Source: Lentisphaeria bacterium (GTDB lineage Bacteria > Verrucomicrobiota > Lentisphaeria > Victivallales > Victivallaceae). From it: a stretch of 64,000 bases of DNA. A program made the translations under genes and the position numbers. Positions 58,660 through 64,000 of the stretch are shown here, in pieces. Location of the stretch: positions 1,612,001 through 1,676,000 of the forward strand of contig CP091727.1 in NCBI GenBank assembly GCA_022009855.1, in the 5' to 3' direction. The stretch's first letter is position 1. Each line of letters starts with the position of its first letter. Under the pieces are notes generated by a model that ran no database searches, was not told the DNA's origin, and saw only the letters and a list, made by a program, of their open reading frames with translations.

Positions 58660-58890
58660 CTATTCCCGGTTTTTCTTCTGGATCTGATAAATCCGCCGTG
58701 GGGTGAGCCGGACCATATCTGCGACTTCGCCGATGGGAGTGCCGGAGGCAACCATGTTCTGCACGAAGTTCTTGTCTGCCTTTGACTTGTAGTTCACCGG
58801 AGGGATATAAAGCAGACCGCGCCAATGCTTTTGAACCGCCTTGAGCAGTTCGGACGGCAGCACATCTGCCGCATTAGCATAAACGGACAT
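58660..58890 (-). CDS. CD3324/Mor-like HTH protein, 76 aa
   Basis: The N-terminus YANAADVLPSELLKAVQKHW and LLYIPPVNY are typical of Mor/CD3324-like small regulators, and GTPIGEVADMVRLTPRRIYQ is the helix-turn-helix. It replaces the unrelated 126-581 gene of the other module copy. Probable late-gene or module regulator. Confidence 0.65.
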   Translation of the reverse strand: MSVYANAADVLPSELLKAVQKHWRGLLYIPPVNYKSKADKNFVQNMVASGTPIGEVADMVRLTPRRIYQIQKKNRE

Positions 58891-58902
58891 GGCTGTTTTC
58901 CT

Positions 58903-59091
58903 TTACTTTTTGTGTTTGAACTCACCGCACCAGTCATCTTCCTTGACGACCGGCCACTCTATGTACGGGGAATGTGCATACCTGACAGTTGACGGTGCGT
59001 GGCGGCGGCAAATACTGCCGGAGCCTTTGCCTCTGGAATCAAAAAATTTGCATTCGGAACATGTCTTAATGTGCCGATCTTCTGTTTTCAT
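58903..59091 (-). CDS. Small zinc-binding protein, 62 aa
   Basis: TCSECKFFDSRGKGSGSICR and a final DDWCGEF give a C-x-x-C ... C ... C pattern seen in small phage zinc proteins. Start at MKTEDRH because AAAGGA lies before it. Twelve bases upstream of the CD3324-like gene. Confidence 0.6.
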   Translation of the reverse strand: MKTEDRHIKTCSECKFFDSRGKGSGSICRRHAPSTVRYAHSPYIEWPVVKEDDWCGEFKHKK

Positions 59092-59099
59092 AAAAATCC

Positions 59100-59360
59100 T
59101 TTCAAAAATGTTGTTCACGGCTTTCACGGCTCTTTATATGCAAATGAAAAAAGAAAGAAGTCCGGGAATAGCTGTGAAGTGGTGAAAAGCTAAAAAAACA
59201 GAAGAAAAATAATATATTTTGAGGGTAAATATATATATTATTATTTTTTTCTGTTCTTCTCTTTTCATTCTGCTATTCACACTTTTTTCCTTCACTTTTC
59301 CCGGCATTTTGCATCTTTTTTTCCGGGAAGCCCTGGACCGTTCACATTGTTTTTTGTGAA
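59100..59360. other. Origin-like region of the second module
   Basis: AT-rich block (about 59190-59255) flanked by repeated TTCAC/GTGAA words, for example two TTCACGGC near 59114 and 59122 and a TTCACATTG ... TTGTGAA pair at 59341-59360. Same position as 600-890 relative to the primase gene but unrelated sequence. Confidence 0.4.
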
Positions 59361-61721
59361 TCATTCCACAAGCCGGTATATTTTTGCCGCAGGTCTGACG
59401 GAAGAGTCATATTCTACCTGAACAGTGCCTTTTTCCTGCAGGGTTTCTGCGATTTTCTTCATGGAGTCCGCAGACTCGTGCAAAAGCCGCAGAAGTTTGC
59501 TGTGCGGCAACCGGCCGCCATGCTCCTGCAGTTTGCGGATTGCTCTCTGACATTTCTCATCGAAGATGTTTTCATAGACATAGCGGTCAGCCATGTAAAG
59601 CATCCGCTGCGTCAGATGATCAATGAACTTCCACGCCCATCGCACGGATTTCTCCGTGATCAGCGGATTGTAGACATTGCCGCTGATGCCGTGCAGCATG
59701 GCGAGCTTGCACACCTTTTCATGGGCGCGCGCCCACAATGCCTTGGCGGCTCCCTCGTTCTGTGCTTCATAGAAGTTGTAACGCCGGTCGCATTCCTGCT
59801 GTACTTCCCGGAGCGCGGCAGTTGCCTCGGGCGTTTCCGTAATGATCAGCGGCTTTGGATACTCGTTTGTCAGATTGCCGTTCACATCGAGATTCGCGAG
59901 GTAGGTTGCCGCGCGGATCAGCGAATCCGAAGGCGTGATCGGCTGGGGATTCCCGGCTTCGCCACGCTTGCCCGCTTCCACGATGACGCACCGGGCGACC
60001 AAACCGTTTTCAAGCACACGTCGGGAAAGCGATTCATAGAAATACTGCGGAATCGCGGTTCCCAGCAGAACCAGATTCGGATTCACAATATGCGCGATCT
60101 CATGAACTGTGCCGTCTTTCTTCTTCGCAGATGCTTTTTTGCGCAACGGATAGATGGTGTTGGACGCGCCATAGAACTTCAACAGTTTTTCGTTGATGGA
60201 TTCCGCCCGGTTGTCTTTACTGTATTTCAAAGTATTGAAAATACAGTCGAACTCATCCGCCTGAAACAACATGGACGGGTGCATGAACAGGGCATCCTCC
60301 AGTCCTTCTCCGGAAGCAAAGGCATCACCGATCGCCCCGGCGACTCCCGCGCGGAAAGCGATATTGAAATTCACCTTGCGCGGATGATCTTTGCCGGTTC
60401 CGCTGTCTGCCAGCGCGATGAGATAGATGTTGCTCCGATTGTCGCGCTTGTCCTGCACCTTTCGCCCGACGAGAAACGCCAGGAGCGCCAGTGCGCCGGT
60501 GAACGAAAGGACACGGTTCGGATACGGAGCCGACTGCATCGAGAGCTTGACGACATCATCAATGAATCCGGGGATCGACAACAGCTTGTCCGGAACGGGT
60601 CCGGGATTGGGAAAGAGAGGAGCCTCCTTTTCCTGCTTTTCGATCCTGTTCGGCTTCAAGATTCCGCTCAGATCCACATCGGAGCTCACCTCTTCCCTGC
60701 GGTCGTAGCATCCAGGTTCGCGAAGTTCACGCAACGCGCGCCAGTCATTGCCGGAACAGCCGTTGTGATGGCATTTGAATGCCACCGCTCCGGACGGTTC
60801 CTGAATCAGCACGGCGGACTTGTTTGTGTGCGCCTCATTGAACGGGCAGACGGGGAAGATCCACTTGCGTCCGCCCTTCCACGGCTGCGGAGAGCCAAGC
60901 TCGGGGCAGTACTGCGTGATCCAGGAGTCAAGATCAAACGCCGGCATTGTGTGCTTCCACTCGTCATCCGGAACGTCTACCAGAGGAGCTTTATTCTGAT
61001 ACGACACAATATCCTGCATTTGCTTCCGGGATACAGGCACAATATCTTGCGGTTCTTCCAGAATCCGGGCCATGCGGTGCGGACGTTCGGGGATGGAGTC
61101 GCCCTTGCAGTTCATTGTCCCGGGAAGCCGCCAGATCCGCGCCGGATTGTGAACCGATGTGTCGATTGCAACCTGTTCGGACGAAGCCTTTGCGATTTCG
61201 CCGATCACCCGGCGCACCAGCTCGCCGTCGTCCGCCGGGAGGTCGGTCCGGTACATCAACTGCGCCCCATTGCCGGAATCCGTCATGATGGGATCAGCCC
61301 AGCCAAGGGAGGAAAGGCCGTCGCGGATCTCGCGAGCCTTGGCCAGCGCGGATTCATGTTCCGCATTCGAGCTGGACACGCCGGAGGCTCGTCTGGGATC
61401 GCAGTCGATCAGAAGCCAGCGCCGCCGGACAATATCCGTGTCGGCGGTCGTCGGATTCCGACCAGCCGGACGCAGACGGTTCACCGCGCGGGCAAGCAGA
61501 TCGGGATTGACCGGATTGACCGTGACGTAAACGCCGCGAAAGGAGAGCAGTCGTTTCAGCGCCTCCGGGACGGCGGAGATGTGCTCGTAATCGAAATAAC
61601 CGGACTCGATATGCTCCCGCCGGTAATCGGCGCTGACCGCGTCCAGCACACGCACCTCGAACACGTCCCCGGCCTGAAACCAGAGGCGCAGAGCATGGAT
61701 GATTTCATTTGCGTCGGTTAT
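59361..61721 (-). CDS. Phage-type primase-helicase, copy 2 with different C-terminus
   Basis: About 786 aa. The N-terminal ~345 residues (primase motifs LLIDCDP, WRLPGTMN and the CHC2-like zinc cluster) are nearly identical to copy 1. From about 60700 leftwards it changes to a different DUF3987-type ATPase: LIALADSGTGKDHPRKVNF (P-loop), MLFQADEFDCIF (Walker B), NPNLVLLGTAIPQYFYES and a C-terminal winged-helix-like end. No frameshift. The best explanation is recombination between two replication genes within a shared N-terminal region. Confidence 0.85.
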   Translation of the reverse strand: MTDANEIIHALRLWFQAGDVFEVRVLDAVSADYRREHIESGYFDYEHISAVPEALKRLLSFRGVYVTVNPVNPDLLARAVNRLRPAGRNPTTADTDIVRRRWLLIDCDPRRASGVSSSNAEHESALAKAREIRDGLSSLGWADPIMTDSGNGAQLMYRTDLPADDGELVRRVIGEIAKASSEQVAIDTSVHNPARIWRLPGTMNCKGDSIPERPHRMARILEEPQDIVPVSRKQMQDIVSYQNKAPLVDVPDDEWKHTMPAFDLDSWITQYCPELGSPQPWKGGRKWIFPVCPFNEAHTNKSAVLIQEPSGAVAFKCHHNGCSGNDWRALRELREPGCYDRREEVSSDVDLSGILKPNRIEKQEKEAPLFPNPGPVPDKLLSIPGFIDDVVKLSMQSAPYPNRVLSFTGALALLAFLVGRKVQDKRDNRSNIYLIALADSGTGKDHPRKVNFNIAFRAGVAGAIGDAFASGEGLEDALFMHPSMLFQADEFDCIFNTLKYSKDNRAESINEKLLKFYGASNTIYPLRKKASAKKKDGTVHEIAHIVNPNLVLLGTAIPQYFYESLSRRVLENGLVARCVIVEAGKRGEAGNPQPITPSDSLIRAATYLANLDVNGNLTNEYPKPLIITETPEATAALREVQQECDRRYNFYEAQNEGAAKALWARAHEKVCKLAMLHGISGNVYNPLITEKSVRWAWKFIDHLTQRMLYMADRYVYENIFDEKCQRAIRKLQEHGGRLPHSKLLRLLHESADSMKKIAETLQEKGTVQVEYDSSVRPAAKIYRLVE

Positions 61722-62136
61722 TGCGTTCTCCATGATATTTGTCGGCGAAATACTGTTCCGTCATGAGTGTGTGCATCGTGGAAATGAATCCCACGATCAG
61801 TGCTCTGACCTGCGCCGCTGCCTTCTCCTCCGCGTCCAGCTTGGGAAACACTTCGTTTCTCAGGTAGCGTTCCAGAAGCAGAGCCTTGTGTCCCGAGTTG
61901 GCGGCAAGCAGTTTCTCGACGTCCGCGCGCGGAACAAGCCGGACGACCTGCAGTCCGCCCGGTGTCCGGATCCGTTCATAAAGCGGAACGTTTTCGGTGT
62001 GTTTTGCCAGTTCCCGGTTGGGATTGCTCCAGCCGAGAATGTTGCAGATGTCGCGGATCACGAAGTAGTTTTTATCGCTCTTCCGCACAATCCGGATCGG
62101 CATTTTACGGAACTGATACGTTGTGAAAGGATTCAT
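61705..62136 (-). CDS. BRO-N domain protein, copy 2
   Basis: 143 aa, nearly identical to 3286-3717 (a handful of conservative changes), same start with AGGAG. Overlaps the primase gene in the same way. Confidence 0.8.
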   Translation of the reverse strand: MNPFTTYQFRKMPIRIVRKSDKNYFVIRDICNILGWSNPNRELAKHTENVPLYERIRTPGGLQVVRLVPRADVEKLLAANSGHKALLLERYLRNEVFPKLDAEEKAAAQVRALIVGFISTMHTLMTEQYFADKYHGERNNRRK

Positions 62137-62366
62137 CGGTGGACTCCTCATTGATGTTTTTCAAAAACCGGATCACACTTGCCGCCGTGTGGATGGCTTC
62201 CGTGATCAGTCGTTTCAATTGTTGCCTTTATGGATTAAAGGTTTTTCCGGAGCTTTCTTATAGCAAGGAATAAAATTTGCTCAAGAGGAATAATTCCTCA
62301 TGTAAGTTTTTTATGAAGAATGTGCGAGTCTTTTTTATTATCTTGTTTCGTTTCCATTTTTCTTAT

Positions 62367-62395
62367 TTGCGAGTCTCCCCAAATGATGTTATATT
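62367..62395 (+). promoter_or_regulatory. Promoter of the methyltransferase cassette
   Basis: TTGCGA (62367-62372) and TATATT (62390-62395) are 17 bases apart, 45 bases before the ATG at 62441. An own promoter is typical of 'moron' cargo. Confidence 0.6.
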
Positions 62396-62440
62396 ATTGA
62401 GTTTTAACACTATTTCATTTTCACACAAGAGGCAATTTTC

Positions 62441-63227
62441 ATGTTTGATTGGGATTCAAAGCAATATTTGAAATTTGCAGCGGAAAGAACTCAACCATCT
62501 ATTGATCTGGTCCATCGGCTTACAACGGCAGCACCTGCGCGAATCCTTGATCTTGGATGCGGACCGGGCAACAGTACGGCGGTGTTGAGAAAATATTTCC
62601 CAGCGGCTGAACTTATCGGAGTGGATAATTCTCCAGCAATGATTGAGCAGGCAAAACAGGATTATCCAGATTTGTCATTCCGGTTGTTTGATGCAAATGA
62701 CTCCTTCCACAATTTAGGTCCCCAATGGGATGTGATTTTTTTCGAATGCATGTCTGCAATGGGTTCCGGACCACCAAACGCTTCTGGTTAAATTACTGGA
62801 CGCCTTGACAGACGACGGCGAATTAGCTGTTCAAATTCCATTACAGAAAAAAACTCCGTTTCATGCTCTTCTTCGTCAAATCGTTACCTCTGAACAATGG
62901 AGCTCATTTTTCCCTAAAAAGCGTAATTTTTATACCTTGGATGAACTGGAATATTGTGAATTGTTGCAAACTCATGCGCAAGATTTTTCAATGTGGGAAA
63001 GTGATTATTTTCACATTCTTGAATCACCGCAAGCCGTTCTGCAATGGTACCAGGGATCAGGACTTCGGCCATATCTGAAGGCTTTGCCACCGGAAAAACA
63101 TCCAGAATTTGAACAGGAAATTCTTTCCGGGATAGAATCCTTGTTTCCGCGATTGCATAACGGATCCGTAGTATTTCAATTTCCCCGTTTGTTTCTTATT
63201 GCCAAAAAAAAAGATCGTTCTTGTTGA
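62441..63227 (+). CDS. Tam-like SAM-dependent methyltransferase (one frameshift)
   Basis: About 261 aa after reading T7 at 62736-62742 as six, which gives SNACLQWVPDHQTLL. AdoMet site ILDLGCGPGNSTAVLRKYFP near residue 37 and the helix-strand VDNSPAMIEQAKQDYPD. The trans-aconitate 2-methyltransferase-like C-terminal half is LAVQIPLQKKTPFH ... FQFPRLFLIAKKK. Methylates a small carboxylic acid by family resemblance. Lower GC than its neighbours, opposite orientation and own promoter mark it as a recent insert. Confidence 0.75.
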
Positions 63228-63369
63228 CTTGCCAATCTGCAAATGCCAGTGTTAAAGTGTGACAGTTACGGTCAGAGTGGCAGGAGCAAGCCAGTATGCC
63301 ATGTGATTCCAGTCGGGATGCAGTTTTTCGGCTCTCTCGACCTCGGAAAAGATTTGCGCCAGCGCGATT

Positions 63370-64000
63370 TCAATCTTCATAGACCGTCTCCGGTTCCGGC
63401 AGGGCTCCGAAGTGACCGTTCATAAGATTAACGGGAATCTCCTCGAACAGTCCCGGCAGAGTCGGATTTTCCATCAGAAGCGAGATGTCGCGCCCGTTCC
63501 GTGCGACGTAACAGCCGCGACGGAACTTGTTTTTTCGGCAATCCGGCGCGGTTGAGATCGCCGGGGTTGCCGTTGGGCAGAAAGTTCCGGGCCAGTTCCA
63601 GACGTGCGCGGTACTGTTCATTTTCGCGGATAATCGGCGTAAGAGCGGCGCGGATGGCTTCCACAAGATTCCCGGCATGCCGGAAGCGTTTCTCCACTTC
63701 GATGAAATACTGCCTTGCCTGGCGGCCGCGTTCGTTGTTTTCCACCATGGCAAGTTCCTTGGCCATATCAAGGCTGATGAAGTATTCATTGGCGGCGAAG
63801 CGTCCTTTGTTTTCGCCGTTGATAATTTTATCAACGGTAAAGTCCGGTCCCTCCTTGAAGCCGTATTTGCGGATCCTGTCTTTAATCCAGTTCGCAAACT
63901 CCTGCTTGGATTCCAGGAATTTCCACAGATCACGGGCATTGACCGCGGTGATTTTGTCCCCGTTCAGAGTGATTCCGGTTGTTTTGATGAGTTCCGTTGT
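63370..64000 (-). CDS. AntA/AntB-type antirepressor, copy 2 (partial, one frameshift)
   Basis: Runs off the window. Near-identical to 3954-4574 except for a variable stretch at about 63780-63880 (EGPDFTVDKIINGENKGRF in place of EGKDFLINFSKSLGRPSKE). The frame breaks at T6 (63530-63535), where copy 1 has T5, so the break is probably a base-count error. Confidence 0.8.

Larger units (their letters stand above)
62105..63379 (-). pseudogene. MazG-like gene split by a methyltransferase cassette
   Basis: Compared with 3686-3964, the 3' third (62105-62207) and the first ~22 codons (63379-63314, MKIEIALAQIFSEVERAEKL) are kept. About 110 bases of the middle are replaced by ~1.1 kb containing a methyltransferase gene on the opposite strand. 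The catalytic E-E-x-x-E helix is lost, so no active MazG-like protein remains here. Confidence 0.75.

Noticed and set aside
1..64000. CRISPR arrays or cas genes
   Set aside because: No regularly spaced direct repeats with unique spacers and no Cas-like proteins were found.

Overview
The window looks like an accessory-rich chromosomal segment from an uncultured gut or rumen Lentisphaerota-type (Victivallales-like) bacterium. The clues are two short secreted proteins with a type IV-pilin style N-terminus (FTLIELLVVIAIIA) beside a signal-peptide glycoside hydrolase and a LacI regulator, two LmbE/PIG-L deacetylases, an ADP-ribosylglycohydrolase and many insertion sequences. There is no rRNA or housekeeping marker, so the taxonomy is inference.

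Layout. (1) 1-8.0 kb, minus strand: early/replication arm of a phage-like element (sigma-like factor, ParB-like protein, AntA antirepressor, MazG-like protein, BRO-N protein, primase-helicase, origin-like repeats). (2) 8.0-13.9 kb: conflict genes: hipBA with a readable promoter and operators, a TOTE-type primase-helicase, and a DUF4143 ATPase. (3) 14.2-25.3 kb: an island of small genes with four copies of a leader motif and three copies of a structured RNA. It carries an amidoligase gene split by a complete recombinase-in-trio (RIT) element, two gamma-glutamylcyclotransferase-like genes, a DUF3846 protein and a DUF1703-type ATPase/nuclease. (4) 25.5-42.8 kb: IS66 and three copies of an IS4-type element scattered through a carbohydrate locus (glycosidases, deacetylases, prepilin-like proteins, LacI, 2-keto-3-deoxy-6-phosphogalactonate-type aldolase, truncated sugar kinase). 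(5) 42.8-48.6 kb: hairpin-rich DNA, a YdeI-like gene and an Rhs toxin/immunity remnant cut by IS630 and IS5 elements. (6) 49.1-64 kb: a second phage-like element (serine recombinase, DUF2924, terminase, HARE-HTH protein, ParB-methylase, primase-helicase, BRO-N, AntA). Its early arm is a near copy of region 1, but the primase-helicase has a different C-terminal half and a methyltransferase cassette sits inside the MazG-like gene.

How the parts relate. Regions 1 and 6 are mosaic relatives: gene order and N-terminal sequences match, while the helicase half and the adjoining origin-like DNA were exchanged together. The amidoligase and GGCT genes of region 3 suggest a ligase/cyclotransferase system acting on peptide or amino-acid amides, currently broken by the RIT insertion.

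Data quality matters. More than twenty genes are split by one-base indels, and nearly all of those I traced lie in short homopolymers. Two internal controls exist: AntA copies with T5 versus T6, and IS4 copies with G4 versus G5. Many 'broken' genes here are therefore probably intact in the organism; I mark those as CDS with a frameshift. 'Pseudogene' is kept for genes cut by insertions or deletions.
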